Shown here in pieces: positions 17,718 to 27,300 of a stretch of DNA of 64,000 nucleotides. Made by a program: the position numbers and the translations under genes. The notes below the pieces were generated by a model, which was given only the letters and a program-made list of their open reading frames with translations, had not been told where the DNA came from and did no database searches. The stretch's first letter is position 1. Each line of letters starts with the position of its first letter. This stretch comes from G965276765 sp965276825. GTDB taxonomy: Bacteria > Actinomycetota > Acidimicrobiia > Acidimicrobiales > Palsa-688. The stretch spans positions 1,550,001 through 1,614,000 of the forward strand of contig OZ255630.1 of assembly GCA_965276825.1 (NCBI GenBank), read 5' to 3'.

Positions 17718-18290
17718 ATGACACCGCCCGGCGCGCGCGCGACGAGCCGATCCGCCCAGCCGCTCGCCGTCGCCTTCCGCTACCTGATCGTCGTCGGCGT
17801 CCTCGTCGCCGCCGCCGGTGTCGCCGGCCGGTACCTCTCCTGGCCCCTGCTCACCGCCACCATCGGGCCCACCGCCTACGTCTTCGCCTCCCACCCCCGC
17901 ACCGAGACCTCGCGCCTGCGCAACGCGGTCATCGGCCACGGCGTCGCCGTCGGCGCCGGCCTGGCCGCCGTCGCCCTCTTCGGCCTCTGGCACCACCCGT
18001 CGGTCAGCGCGCTGGGCGCGCCGTCGCTCAGCCAGGTCGCCGCGGCAACCCTCGCCGCGGCGGCCACCATGTCCGTGCTCGAGCTCGTCCACCTGCACCA
18101 CGCCCCGGCGGCGGCCTCCGCGCTCCTCGTGGCAACCGGCCTGGCCAAGCCGGGCGCCCCGCTCATCGGACTGGTGCTCGGGCTCGCCATCGTCATCGTC
18201 CTCGGACCGCTCCTCGCGCAGGTCCCCCTCACCCGGGCCGAGCAGCCCGGCGACCCACGACCCGCTCCACCGGAGGAGACCGCACCATGA
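17718..18290 (+). CDS. HPP-family integral membrane protein
   Basis: A 190-residue membrane protein. Four hydrophobic segments are visible (about 22-42, 45-62 with the ATIGPTAYVFASHP signature, 75-93 and 140-165). The HHAPAAASALLVATGLAKPGAPLIG stretch corresponds to the HPP motif that names the family. Some members transport nitrite in plastids and cyanobacteria; the role here is unknown. Start ATG at 17718, 28 bp after the SDR stop. Its stop overlaps the next start (ATGA). Confidence 0.8.
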   Translation: MTPPGARATSRSAQPLAVAFRYLIVVGVLVAAAGVAGRYLSWPLLTATIGPTAYVFASHPRTETSRLRNAVIGHGVAVGAGLAAVALFGLWHHPSVSALGAPSLSQVAAATLAAAATMSVLELVHLHHAPAAASALLVATGLAKPGAPLIGLVLGLAIVIVLGPLLAQVPLTRAEQPGDPRPAPPEETAP

Positions 18291-20068
18291 CCGCGCCCCG
18301 ACGCCACGACGGCTACGCCCCGATCGCCGACTACGCCGTCCTCGGCGACGGCCGCACAGCCGCCCTCGTGGCCACCGACGGCCGGGTGGACTGGTGGCCG
18401 TTCCCCACCCTCGACGCCCCGCCCGTCGTCGCCGCCATCCTCGATCCCGAGCGCGGCGGCCACTTCCTCCTCGCCCCCACCGACCCCTACGAGGCCAGAC
18501 GCCGCTACATCGAGGGCACCAACGTCCTCGAGACGACCTACGCCAGCCCGAAGGGGACCGTGAAGGTCACCGCCGGGCTCAACACCGGCGCAGCCGGCCG
18601 GCTGCCATGGACCGAGCTCGCCCATCGCGTCGACCACGTCGACGGCGTCGTCGACCTGGCCTGGGAGCTCATCCCCGGCAACCGCTTCGGCGATGCCAAC
18701 CCGTGGGTCACCGAGCGGCACGGCACCCCGGTCGCCACCATCGGCGACCAGACCCTCGCGGTGGTCGTCGGTGGTGCCGACCCGGGCGCGGTCGACGGTC
18801 AGGGCGTGCACGGGCAGCTCACCGTCGGCCCCGGCCAGCGGGCGGTCATCGGCATCGTCGCCACCGACCACGAGCCGCTCTTCCTGCCGCTCCCGGCCGC
18901 CATCGACGACCGCCTCGACCGCACCATCGACTCGTGGCGGCAGTGGAGCAGCCTGCTCGAGAGCGACGGCCCCTGGGACCACGCCGTCAGACGGTCTGCG
19001 CTCGCCCTCAAGACCCTCGTCGCCGAAGCCACCGGTGCGATCGCTGCGGCGGCCACCACCTCGCTTCCCGAAGGCATCGGTGGCACCAAGAACTGGGACT
19101 ACCGCTACTCGTGGGTGCGCGACTCGTCGTTCACCCTCGATGCCCTCATCAACCTCGGACTGCACGAGGAGGTCCACGGCGCCGTCTCCTGGCTGCTCGA
19201 CGCGGTCCGGCGAAACGGGGGCGCCCTCCACGTCTTCTACTCGCTTCGCGGCGACCGTCCCGGCGGCGAGACCGAGATCGACCTCCGCGGCTACCGGGAC
19301 AGTCGACCGGTGCGCTCCGGCAACTCCGCCGCCGGCCAGACCCAGCTCGGCACCTACGGCGACCTGTTCGACACCATCCACCGGTACTGCGAGCAGGGCC
19401 ACCTCCTCGACCAGGACAGCGGCCGGATGCTCGCAGACCTGGCCGACTCGTGCTGCGACGCCTGGCGCCGCCCCGACTCGGGCATCTGGGAGCTGGACCG
19501 CACCGAGCACTACACCATCTCCAAGATCGGCTGCTGGGTCGCCCTCGACCGGGCCGCCCGCCTGGCCGACACCGGCCAGCTCCCCGACGGGCGCGCCGAG
19601 CGGTGGCGGGGCGAGGCCGAGGAGGTCCGCCGCTGGGTCGACACCCACTGCTGGTCCGACGCCAAGCAGGCCTACACCTTCTGGGCCGGGAGCGACGACC
19701 TCGACGCCGCCGTCCTCCTCGCCGGCCGGACCGGCTTCGAGCGAGGCCCCCGCCTGGTGGCCACCGTCGACGCCGTTGCCGCCGAGCTCGGTCGGGGTCC
19801 GCTCCTGTACCGCTACACCGGCATGGAAGCCGAAGAGGGCGCCTTCGTCGCCTGCACCTTCTGGATGGTCGAGGCCCTCGTCCACACCGGCCAGGTCGAC
19901 CGGGCCCGCCGACTCATGGAGGAGGCCGTCGAGCTGACCAACGACGTCGGTCTGCTCGCCGAGCAGATCGATCCGGCGACCGGCGCCTTCCTGGGCAACG
20001 TCCCCCAAGGGCTGTCCCACCTCGCCCTCGTCAACGCGGCATTCGCCGTGCGCCGAGCCAGCACCTGA
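18287..20068 (+). CDS. GH15-family glucan hydrolase (trehalase/glucoamylase-like)
   Basis: A 593-residue cytoplasmic enzyme of the actinobacterial GH15 group, several of which hydrolyse trehalose. An N-terminal beta domain opens with YAPIADYAVLGDGRTAALVATDGRVDWWPFP. The (alpha/alpha)6 barrel has NWDYRYSWVRD near residue 270, the general-acid candidate E402 in SGIWELDRTEHYTISK, and the second acidic pair E516/E517 in MEAEEGAF. No signal peptide is present. It overlaps the HPP gene by four bases. Its presence makes trehalose or short alpha-glucans a likely glucose source for the oxidation enzymes encoded upstream, which is inference. Confidence 0.87.
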   Translation: MTAPRRHDGYAPIADYAVLGDGRTAALVATDGRVDWWPFPTLDAPPVVAAILDPERGGHFLLAPTDPYEARRRYIEGTNVLETTYASPKGTVKVTAGLNTGAAGRLPWTELAHRVDHVDGVVDLAWELIPGNRFGDANPWVTERHGTPVATIGDQTLAVVVGGADPGAVDGQGVHGQLTVGPGQRAVIGIVATDHEPLFLPLPAAIDDRLDRTIDSWRQWSSLLESDGPWDHAVRRSALALKTLVAEATGAIAAAATTSLPEGIGGTKNWDYRYSWVRDSSFTLDALINLGLHEEVHGAVSWLLDAVRRNGGALHVFYSLRGDRPGGETEIDLRGYRDSRPVRSGNSAAGQTQLGTYGDLFDTIHRYCEQGHLLDQDSGRMLADLADSCCDAWRRPDSGIWELDRTEHYTISKIGCWVALDRAARLADTGQLPDGRAERWRGEAEEVRRWVDTHCWSDAKQAYTFWAGSDDLDAAVLLAGRTGFERGPRLVATVDAVAAELGRGPLLYRYTGMEAEEGAFVACTFWMVEALVHTGQVDRARRLMEEAVELTNDVGLLAEQIDPATGAFLGNVPQGLSHLALVNAAFAVRRAST

Positions 20069-20124
20069 CCCGACCGGCCAACCGACCGGTCTCGGGCCGG
20101 CCGACCAAGGAGACCAAACCCATC

Positions 20125-20481
20125 ATGGCTGCCTCATCCGCTGCCTCATCCACCTTGCGGCTGAACCGTGGCCGCATCGTCGGCATGGTCCGACTGGCCT
20201 GGGCGGCGACCCTCCTCGTGGCCCCCAGCCGGGTCATCGTCGCGGTCGGGGGGTCGTCCGACAGGAAGGCGACGACCGTCGCCCGGGTGCTCGGCATCCG
20301 CCATGCCATCCAGGGCCTCGTGGAGGTGGCGGCGTGGCCACGCTGGCGCAGGACCGGCTCGGTCGTCGACCTCGCCCACGCGCTCACCGGCGTGGCCCTG
20401 GCCGGCACCGACCGGAGGTGGCGGCGCGTGGCGCTGACCGACTCGGCCGTCGCCACCACCTTCGCCGTCGCCGGTCGCTGA
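20125..20481 (+). CDS. Small membrane protein of unknown function
   Basis: A 118-residue protein with a Ser/Ala-rich start and weak hydrophobic stretches near 22-40 and 75-110 (VVDLAHALTGVALAG, DSAVATTFAVAGR). I do not recognise the family with certainty; it resembles small actinobacterial membrane proteins often found near stress genes. An AAGGAGA box lies 14 bp upstream of the ATG at 20125. It closes the operon, 26 bp before the promoter-start of the next gene. Confidence 0.7.
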   Translation: MAASSAASSTLRLNRGRIVGMVRLAWAATLLVAPSRVIVAVGGSSDRKATTVARVLGIRHAIQGLVEVAAWPRWRRTGSVVDLAHALTGVALAGTDRRWRRVALTDSAVATTFAVAGR

Positions 20482-20494
20482 CCGACCTCGCCGG

Positions 20495-20500
20495 TAGGTT
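20495..20500 (+). promoter_or_regulatory. -10 element for a leaderless DUF255 transcript
   Basis: TAGGTT is followed by 6 bp and the GTG start at 20507. The identical hexamer and spacing precede the minus-strand phosphodiesterase gene at 38295. Confidence 0.5.
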
Positions 20501-20506
20501 GGACCG

Positions 20507-22507
20507 GTGACGACCACCAACCGGCTCGCAGGTGAGACCAGCCCCTACCTGCGCCAGCACGCCGACAACCCGGTGCACTGGCAGCCGTGGGGCGACGAGG
20601 CGCTGGCCCTGGCCGAGGGGGAGGACAAGCCGCTCCTGCTGTCGGTCGGCTACTCGGCCTGCCACTGGTGCCACGTCATGGCGCACGAGAGCTTCGAGGA
20701 CCAGGCGACGGCGGCGGTCATGAACGAGCTGTTCGTCAACGTCAAGGTGGACCGCGAGGAGCGTCCCGACGTGGACGCGGTCTACATGGAGGCGGTCCAG
20801 GCCGTGGCCGGCAGCGGGGGCTGGCCCATGACCGTGTTCTGCCTGCCCGACGGGAGGCCATTCTTCGCAGGCACCTACTTTCCTCGCGACCGCTTCGTCG
20901 ACCTGCTCCGGCGGGTCGGCGAGGCGTGGCGCACCCGCCGCGACGGGCTCGAGACCGACGCCGCGCAGCTGTCCGCGGCGGTGGTGTCGGGAACCGGCCT
21001 GCCGAGCCTCGGCTGGGCGTCCGACGGCGACGTCGGCGCGGCGCGCTCGCCCGCGCTGCTCGCCACGGCCGCCGACGCCCTCCTCGCCCGCTTCGACCCC
21101 GAGTGGGGCGGGTTCGGCCGCGCCCCCAAGTTCCCCCAGCCGTCCATGCTCGAGCTGCTCCTGCAGTCGTGGGCCCGGACCGGGCGCACCGACGTCCTCG
21201 ACGCAGTGACCACCAGCCTCGACGCCATGGCCTCGGGAGGCATCTACGACCACCTGGCCGGCGGCTTCGCCCGGTACTCGACGGACCGGACCTGGCTGGT
21301 GCCCCACTTCGAGAAGATGCTCTACGACAACGCCCTCCTCGCCCGGACCTACCTCCACGCCTGGCAGGCCACCGGAGCCGAGCGCTACCGCCAGGTGGTC
21401 ACCGAGACGCTCGACTACCTCCTGGCGCCGCCGATGCGCCAGGGTCGCGGGGGGATCTGCTCGGCCGAGGACGCGGACAGCGAGGGGGTCGAGGGTCGCT
21501 TCTACGTGTGGGACCGCGCCGAGGTCGAGGCGGTCGCCGGCGCCGGGGTGGCCGACTGGTACGGCGTCACCGGCGCCGGCAACTGGGAGGGCCACAGCAT
21601 CCTGACCCGCCCGGCACGCGGCGACCTGACCAGGCCCGCACCGATCGAGGCCGGCCGGCGCCTCCTGCTCGAGCACCGGGACCTCCGGGTCCGCCCGGCC
21701 CTCGACGACAAGGTGCTCACCGAGTGGAACGCCATGGCCGTCGCGGCCCTCGCCGAGGCCGGCGCGGCCATGGGCGAGGCCGCCTGGGTGGGCGCCGCGG
21801 TGGACATCGCCACCTTCCTCGTCGACGAGCTGCGCGTCGAGGGTCGGTGGCGGCGGTCCTGGCAGGGCGGCCGGGCCAGGCACCTGGCCTACGCCGCGGA
21901 CCACGCGTGGCTCATCGAGGCCTTCACCCGGCTCTCCGAAGCCACCGGTCGGGCCGCGTGGCTCGAGCGGGCGACCGAGACCGCGGCCGCCATGCTCGAC
22001 CTGTTCTGGGACGAGGCCACCGGGGGCCTGCACACCGCCGGTGGCGACGCCGGAGCCCTCATCGCCAGGCCCAAGGACACCTACGACGGGGCCATTCCCT
22101 CCGCCAACTCCGTCGCGGCCGCGGCGCTGCTCCGCCTCGGTGCCCTCACCGGCGACGAGCGGTGGACCGCGCACGCCGGCGCGATCATCGACGTCATGGG
22201 CCCGGCGCTGGCCAAGGCGCCCACCGCCTTCGCCACCCTGGTGGCGGCCGCGGACCTCGCCGTGGGCGGGATCGTCGAGGTGGCGGTCACCGGCGACCGC
22301 CCCGACCTGCTGGCCGAGGTCCGACGCTCCTACCGGCCGACCGTGGTGTGCGCGTGGGGCGAGCCCACCGACTCGCCGTTGTGGGCAGGCAGGACCGGGC
22401 CCGACCAGGCCGGGCTGGCCTTCGTCTGCCGCGACTTCGCCTGCCTGGCCCCGGTCGCCGAGGCCGACGCCCTGGGCGCCGACCTCGCCGCCGCCGTGCG
22501 CCCCTGA
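20507..22507 (+). CDS. DUF255 thioredoxin-fold protein (YyaL/SPATA20 family)
   Basis: A 666-residue protein with two parts. Residues 1-170 are a thioredoxin-like domain that opens with SPYLRQHADNPVHWQPWG and carries the CHWC redox motif (C52 and C55) followed by MAHESFED. The rest is an (alpha/alpha)6 toroid of the glycosidase type, with FGRAPKFPQPSMLELLL, HLAGGFARYSTDRTWLVPHFEKMLYDNALL and DDKVLTEWNAMAVAAL. The family is widespread but without an established activity. It has its own leaderless promoter directly after the oxidation operon. The far end runs into a small 15-bp repeat shared with the convergent HxlR gene. Confidence 0.9.
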   Translation: MTTTNRLAGETSPYLRQHADNPVHWQPWGDEALALAEGEDKPLLLSVGYSACHWCHVMAHESFEDQATAAVMNELFVNVKVDREERPDVDAVYMEAVQAVAGSGGWPMTVFCLPDGRPFFAGTYFPRDRFVDLLRRVGEAWRTRRDGLETDAAQLSAAVVSGTGLPSLGWASDGDVGAARSPALLATAADALLARFDPEWGGFGRAPKFPQPSMLELLLQSWARTGRTDVLDAVTTSLDAMASGGIYDHLAGGFARYSTDRTWLVPHFEKMLYDNALLARTYLHAWQATGAERYRQVVTETLDYLLAPPMRQGRGGICSAEDADSEGVEGRFYVWDRAEVEAVAGAGVADWYGVTGAGNWEGHSILTRPARGDLTRPAPIEAGRRLLLEHRDLRVRPALDDKVLTEWNAMAVAALAEAGAAMGEAAWVGAAVDIATFLVDELRVEGRWRRSWQGGRARHLAYAADHAWLIEAFTRLSEATGRAAWLERATETAAAMLDLFWDEATGGLHTAGGDAGALIARPKDTYDGAIPSANSVAAAALLRLGALTGDERWTAHAGAIIDVMGPALAKAPTAFATLVAAADLAVGGIVEVAVTGDRPDLLAEVRRSYRPTVVCAWGEPTDSPLWAGRTGPDQAGLAFVCRDFACLAPVAEADALGADLAAAVRP

Positions 22508-22523
22508 TCAGCCCCGCGCCGAC

Positions 22524-22568
22524 TCAGGCCCACGAGCCTCAGGCCCACACCATTCAGGCCCACACCAC
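22524..22568. repeat. 15-bp direct repeat, three copies, at the hxlR 3' end
   Basis: TCAGGCCCAC recurs at 22524, 22539 and 22554 with 15-bp spacing. On the minus strand each copy reads as a codon run ending TGA, so the regulator's last codons and stop are present three times in frame. It fills the 46-bp convergent gap. Confidence 0.85.
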
Positions 22569-22994
22569 CGGGCCGTCGTCGGGATCGTCCACCGGCTCGT
22601 CGCAGGTCGGGCACCACCACCTGGCCTCGAGGGTCGTCCCGCAGGCCCGGTGGGCCACGCCGGCGGCCGGCGAGCCGGCCCGGTCCGCGCCCCACTGGGC
22701 CAGCAGCCGCAAGGCTCCGGCCAGCTCCCGCCCCGACCCGCTCAGCTCGTAGGCCACCCGCACCGGCCGCTGCGAGTAGGGCCTGGCCACCACCACGCCG
22801 GCGGCATCGAGCTGGCGGAGCCGCTGGGCGAGCACGTTGGTGGCGATGCCGGCCACGTCGCCCTGCAGCTCCCCGAAGCGCCGGGGGCCGTCGAGCAGCG
22901 CGGCCACCACCAGGAGCGACCAGCGGTCGCCGATGGACCCCACCGCCTGGGCCAGGGCACCGGGCCCGGCGGACGAGGGAGGCGGAAGCGACAC
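22554..22994 (-). CDS. HxlR-family transcriptional regulator
   Basis: A 146-residue winged-helix regulator. The family core is clear: GSIGDRWSLLVVAALLDGPRRFGELQGDVAGIATNVLAQRLRQLDAAGVVVARPYSQRPVRVAYELSGSGRELAGALRLLAQWG. The C-terminus adds CGTTLEARWWCPTCDEPVDDPDDG, a CPTC pair plus an upstream cysteine that could bind metal or sense redox state. The start is uncertain: GTG at 22994 gives a normal length, while an in-frame ATG at 23039 would add 15 residues. It is divergent from an HtrA-like protease gene, and an inverted repeat between them is the obvious operator. Confidence 0.86.
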   Translation of the reverse strand: MSLPPPSSAGPGALAQAVGSIGDRWSLLVVAALLDGPRRFGELQGDVAGIATNVLAQRLRQLDAAGVVVARPYSQRPVRVAYELSGSGRELAGALRLLAQWGADRAGSPAAGVAHRACGTTLEARWWCPTCDEPVDDPDDGPVVWA

Positions 22995-23066
22995 CTGACC
23001 ATGGTGCCGGCTGGCGACATCGACCGGACCGCATCGCATCTCCCACGCCCTTTCCCTCTGTCGAGT

Positions 23067-23091
23067 AGTAACTTGCAATCGACAAGTTACT
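23067..23091. promoter_or_regulatory. HxlR operator candidate (9-bp inverted repeat)
   Basis: AGTAACTTG at 23067-23075 is the exact inverse of CAAGTTACT at 23083-23091, with a 7-bp spacer. The symmetry and A/T-rich arms stand out in this GC-rich DNA and lie between the divergent HxlR and protease genes, so autoregulation and control of the protease are likely. Confidence 0.7.
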
Positions 23092-23112
23092 CAGAGATTC
23101 GAGGAGTCACCG

Positions 23113-24015
23113 ATGCCCACCAACCCGCCCTCTGCCAGCCGCCCGGCGATCGCCGCCCGGGTCACCGACGCCGCCGCGTCGGCCACCGTCCGCATCGGGC
23201 GCGATCGCGGCCGCGGCGCAGGCGTCGTCGTCACCGACGGTCGCGTCGCCACCAACGCCCACAACCTCCGCGGCCACCAGGTCACGGTCACCTTCTCCGA
23301 CGGCCGGGTCGCGGTCGGCGAGGTCACCGCCGCCGACGTCGACGGCGACCTGGCCGTCATCGCCGTCGACACCACCGGCGCCCGCCCGATCGAGTGGGCC
23401 GAGGCCGCCCCCGGGCTCGGGTCGCCGGTGTGGACGGTCACCGCCGCCAGCTGGGGCGGCCCGCGGGTCACCACGGGCTCCGTCTCCGCCACCGGTCGTC
23501 CCTTCCGAGGCCCCGGCGGCCGGCTGGTGCCGGCCAGCATCGAGCACACCGCCCCGCTCCCGCGCGGCTCGTCGGGCAGCCCCCTCCTCGACGAGGCCGG
23601 CCTGCTGGTCGGGCTCAACACCCACCGGCTGGGCGACGGCTTCTACCTGGCCATCCCGGCCGACGCCGACCTCCGGATCAGGATCGACTCGCTCGGCGCC
23701 GGCACGACCCCCACCCGGCGGCGCATCGGCGTGGCCCTGGTCGCGCCCCACGCCGCCGCCAGGTTGCGCGCCGCGGTCGGCCTCGATCCCCGCGACGGGC
23801 TGCTCGTGCGCGAGGTCGACGCCGACGGCCCGGGCGCGCAGGCCGGCATCAAAAGGGGCGACCTCCTGGTCGAGGTGGACGGCCGGCGACTCACCAGCGC
23901 CGACGACCTGTTCGCCGCCCTCGGCGGCGACGCCGAGACCCTGGTCATCTCGGTGGTGCGCGGCGGCGACGAGCTCACCGTGGAGGTCCGCCCCGCGCCG
24001 GCCGATCGGGGCTGA
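23113..24015 (+). CDS. Trypsin-like serine protease with PDZ domain (HtrA-like)
   Basis: A 300-residue protease with the catalytic triad visible at H50 (ATNAHNL), D79 (DGDLAVI) and S154 (RGSSGSPLL). A C-terminal PDZ domain covers about 195-295 (DGLLVREVDADGPGAQAGIKRGDLLVEVDGRRL). Unlike most HtrA proteins it has no signal peptide or membrane anchor, so it probably acts in the cytoplasm. A GAGGA box precedes the ATG at 23113. The divergent HxlR gene and the shared inverted repeat suggest induction by an electrophile or similar stress. Confidence 0.87.
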   Translation: MPTNPPSASRPAIAARVTDAAASATVRIGRDRGRGAGVVVTDGRVATNAHNLRGHQVTVTFSDGRVAVGEVTAADVDGDLAVIAVDTTGARPIEWAEAAPGLGSPVWTVTAASWGGPRVTTGSVSATGRPFRGPGGRLVPASIEHTAPLPRGSSGSPLLDEAGLLVGLNTHRLGDGFYLAIPADADLRIRIDSLGAGTTPTRRRIGVALVAPHAAARLRAAVGLDPRDGLLVREVDADGPGAQAGIKRGDLLVEVDGRRLTSADDLFAALGGDAETLVISVVRGGDELTVEVRPAPADRG

Positions 24016-24086
24016 CTCCTCCGCTAAGGTCTCGTCGACCCGGGTCGGGGGGGCCATCCACCACCTCCCACCGGTTCGTTGCCACC

Positions 24087-24758
24087 ATGAGCCTCGTGAC
24101 CACCACCGCCCCGGACTTCCAGCTCGCCGCCGCGGACCTACCCCGGCTCCAGGCGGATCCCGGCTCGTGCCTCCAGTTGCTCGTCCTCGCCGCCAGGCGG
24201 GGACAGCTCGTCGCCGTGGACCTCGATTCCGGTGCGCTGATCCGGGCGTGGTGCCCGGCCGTCTCCTCGGCCCGGCTCCGGCCCTACGACCTCGTCGAGG
24301 CCACGGTGGCGGCCGACAACGACGCCGTGCCCGACCCGGCGGAGCCCGAGGCACTGGCGCTCGACGACGAGCCCGAGCCCTTCGGCCGGCTCGAGGGGCG
24401 CCGCGCGGAGCGGCTCCTGCGCCCGTTGCTGCACCCCGACGACGCGCCGCTGCTCGGCTCGCACGCCCCCGCCATCCCCTTCTGGGAGCGGCGCGACGAC
24501 CATCCCTCGATCGCCCTGGTCGAGCCCCAGGGACCGGTCGTGCTCCGGCGGGAACCGGGGTACCTGGGCTGTCGCTTCACGTGGCAGGGCAAGGTCAGGC
24601 AGCTGCCGTGCCTGGACGAGCGCAGGGCGGCCGAGATGGACCGTGCCGGCCAGATCAGCGCCCCCGGTCCCAAGCGGGCCCGGCTGGTGGTGGCGCTCAC
24701 GCCGCCCATCGACGGCCACTGCCACAAGGTCGTCGAGGTGGTCCTGCCCCGCCCCTGA
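24087..24758 (+). CDS. Conserved-looking protein of unknown function
   Basis: A 223-residue protein I cannot place in a family. It is acidic in the middle (residues about 65-100, with DEPEPFGRLEGRRAERLLRPLLHPDDAPLLGSHAPAIPFWERR reading across it) and hydrophilic throughout, with no signal peptide or membrane segment. The second half has alternating strand-like stretches (SIALVEPQGPVVLRREPGYLGCRFTWQGKVRQLP) that suggest a small beta-rich domain. ATG start at 24087. It lies 71 bp after the protease and 45 bp before the ABC-kinase gene, which has its own promoter. Confidence 0.72.
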   Translation: MSLVTTTAPDFQLAAADLPRLQADPGSCLQLLVLAARRGQLVAVDLDSGALIRAWCPAVSSARLRPYDLVEATVAADNDAVPDPAEPEALALDDEPEPFGRLEGRRAERLLRPLLHPDDAPLLGSHAPAIPFWERRDDHPSIALVEPQGPVVLRREPGYLGCRFTWQGKVRQLPCLDERRAAEMDRAGQISAPGPKRARLVVALTPPIDGHCHKVVEVVLPRP

Positions 24759-24791
24759 GCGCACCGGGCCCGGTCCGGCACCGCGCCCGGA

Positions 24792-24797
24792 CAGAAT
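24792..24797 (+). promoter_or_regulatory. -10 element for a leaderless ABC-kinase transcript
   Basis: CAGAAT lies exactly 6 bp before the GTG start at 24804. It differs from the TANNNT consensus only at the first base, as does CAGACT at the bpa gene. Confidence 0.42.
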
Positions 24798-24803
24798 GGT
24801 GGG

Positions 24804-27300
24804 GTGACCCTCGCCGAGCCGCTCCCCCGATCCGTCGGGACCGACGCGCTGCTCGAGGTCCGGGGGCTGGTCGTCCGCTACGGGCCGGTCAGGGCGCTCA
24901 ACGGGGTCGACGTTCGGGTGCACCCCGGCGAGGTGGTGGCCCTGGCCGGGGAGAACGGAGCAGGCAAGTCGACCCTGGTGCGCTGCGTGGCCGGCGACGT
25001 CAACCCGACCGGAGGGGAGATCCTCCTGGACGGGATGCGGGTCAAAGCCGGTCGGCGGTCCCTCGCCCGTCGCGACGTGGCCGTGGTCTGGCAGGACCTG
25101 GCCCTCTGCGAGAACCTCGACGTCGCCGCCAACCTGCTCCTCGGGCGCGAGGAGGGCGGTCTGATGCGCTCCGAGGCCAGGTTCCACACCTCGGCGGCGG
25201 CGCTGCTCACCTCGCTCGGCATCCCGATCCACGACACCACCCAGCAGGTGAGCTCGCTGTCGGGTGGTCAGCGGCAGCTGCTGGCGGTGGCGAGGGCCAT
25301 GCGGGACCGGCCCCGGCTGCTCGTGCTCGACGAGCCCACCGCCGCCCTCGGCGTGATCGAGTCGGCCCAGGTCGAGGAGCTGACCCGCAGGCTCACCGCG
25401 GCGGGCACCACCATCCTGCTGGTCTCCCACGACATCGCCCAGATGTTCCGCCTGGCCGACCGCATCGTCGTGCTCCGCCACGGCCGGGTGGCGGCCGACA
25501 TCGTCGCCTCGCAGGGTCACCCCGACGACGTGGTGGCGGTGATGTCGGGCCGGGCCGTGGACTCCACCCCCCGCCGCCAGCTCGACCGCCTCCACGGCCT
25601 CGTCGACCGCCTGGCATCCGCCGACCCGTCCTCGAGCCTGTCGCTTATCCTCTCGGCGCTCGGAGCTGCGCTCGGAGCCGACGGCCTGTGCCTCCACCTG
25701 CTCGAGCGCGACGCCCTCCGCCTGGCCGGGTCGGTCGGGCTCCCCGACGCCCTGCTCGAGGAGTGGGCCGAGCTGCCCCTCGACGGTCGCGGTGCACCCG
25801 TGTCGTCCGCCGCCACCTCGGGGGTCCCCGTCGTGGACGACGACCAGCAGGCACGGTCGCTGCGCCCCCGCCTCTCGGCGGCCGGCGACCAACTCGGCGC
25901 ACCCTGGTCGGTCCCGGTCACCGGCACCGACGGGATGCTCGGGGTCATCACGGTGCTGCGCCGCGGCCGGCGCCGTCCGGGACGCGACGAGCTGGACCTG
26001 GTCACCCTCTACGCCGGCTACGCGGCCGGCGCCATCGAGCGTGACCGGCTGCTCGGCGAGGTCACGGCCCGCAACCGCGTCCTCGAGACCATCCGCGAGG
26101 TCCTCGAGCGCCTGGCCGGCCCGGCGCCACTCGCCCGAGGCCTCGACGTCGCCCTCGCCGCGCTGCGCGTCGGCCTCGGGGCCGACGAGGTCGGCCTGGT
26201 CTCCCAGCCCCCTGACCAGCCCGTGCGCTTCCGCGCCTGGTCCGACCACGCCGGCCCGGTGCCTCCGCCGTCGTCGAGGCTCATCGACCTGCTCCCCGAC
26301 GTGCTGGCCGACCCGTCGCCTTCGGGGCTGGTCTCCGAGGTGGTCGAGGGCGGCAGGCGGATCCTCGGCGTGTGCGTGCACGCCCCCGACGGCCCGGTGG
26401 CCCTGCTCGCCGGGTGGGAGCCGCGCCCGGCCCCAGGCGTCGCGGAGCACCAGGACCGGGTGCCGCGCCTCCTCGCCGACCCCGATTCCGGCCCCGACGC
26501 CGTGGCCCTCATGGGGGACGCGGCGCGATCCCTGCAGCTGGCCCTCGAGCGCGAGGAGTCCGAACGGGCCCACCGGGAGACCGCCGCGCTCCGCCGCTCC
26601 CAGCAGCTGCAGCGCGACTTCCTGTCCCGCCTCAGCCACGAGCTGCGCACCCCGCTCACCGCCATCCGCGGATACGCGTCGTCGCTGCTGCAGACCGACG
26701 TGACCTGGGACGGCGAGTCCGAGACGCGATTCCTCACCCGGATCGCCGCCGAGTCGTCGCGCCTCGGCCGGCTGGTCGACGACCTGCTCGACCTGTCGGC
26801 CATCGAGTCGAGCATCCTGCGCCTGCACCGCGACTGGTGCGACCTGTCCCTGGTCCTCGACGCGGCCCGCGCCTGCCTCCCGCTCGAGGCCTCCGAGCAG
26901 GTGCGTCTCGACTACCCGGACTCGCTCCCCGCCGTGTGGGCCGACCACGACCGCCTCGAGCAGGTCCTCGTCAACCTGATGGACAACGCCGTGCGCCACA
27001 ACCCACCGGGGACGTCGGTCGCGGTCGTCGCGAGGGCGGTCGACGCCGAGACGGTGCGCATCGACGTCGAGGACGACGGACCTGGCGTGGCCGACCACGT
27101 CCTCGCCGCGCCGTTCGACCCGCACCCCTCGCAGCGCAGCGCCACCGCCGGCGCCGGGCTCGGCCTGTCGATCAGCCGGGCCATCGTCGCCGCCCACGAC
27201 GGCACCCTCGCCCTGGAGCAGCCGGGGGTCGGCACCCGCTGGCGCATCGTGCTGCCCGTCGGCCCCGATCCCGACGACGACACCGGACCGGGCGCCCCCG

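Noticed and set aside
17818..20481. 887-residue plus-strand open frame
   Set aside because: Out-of-frame reading of the HPP and GH15 genes, with Arg/Pro-rich composition and no motif.
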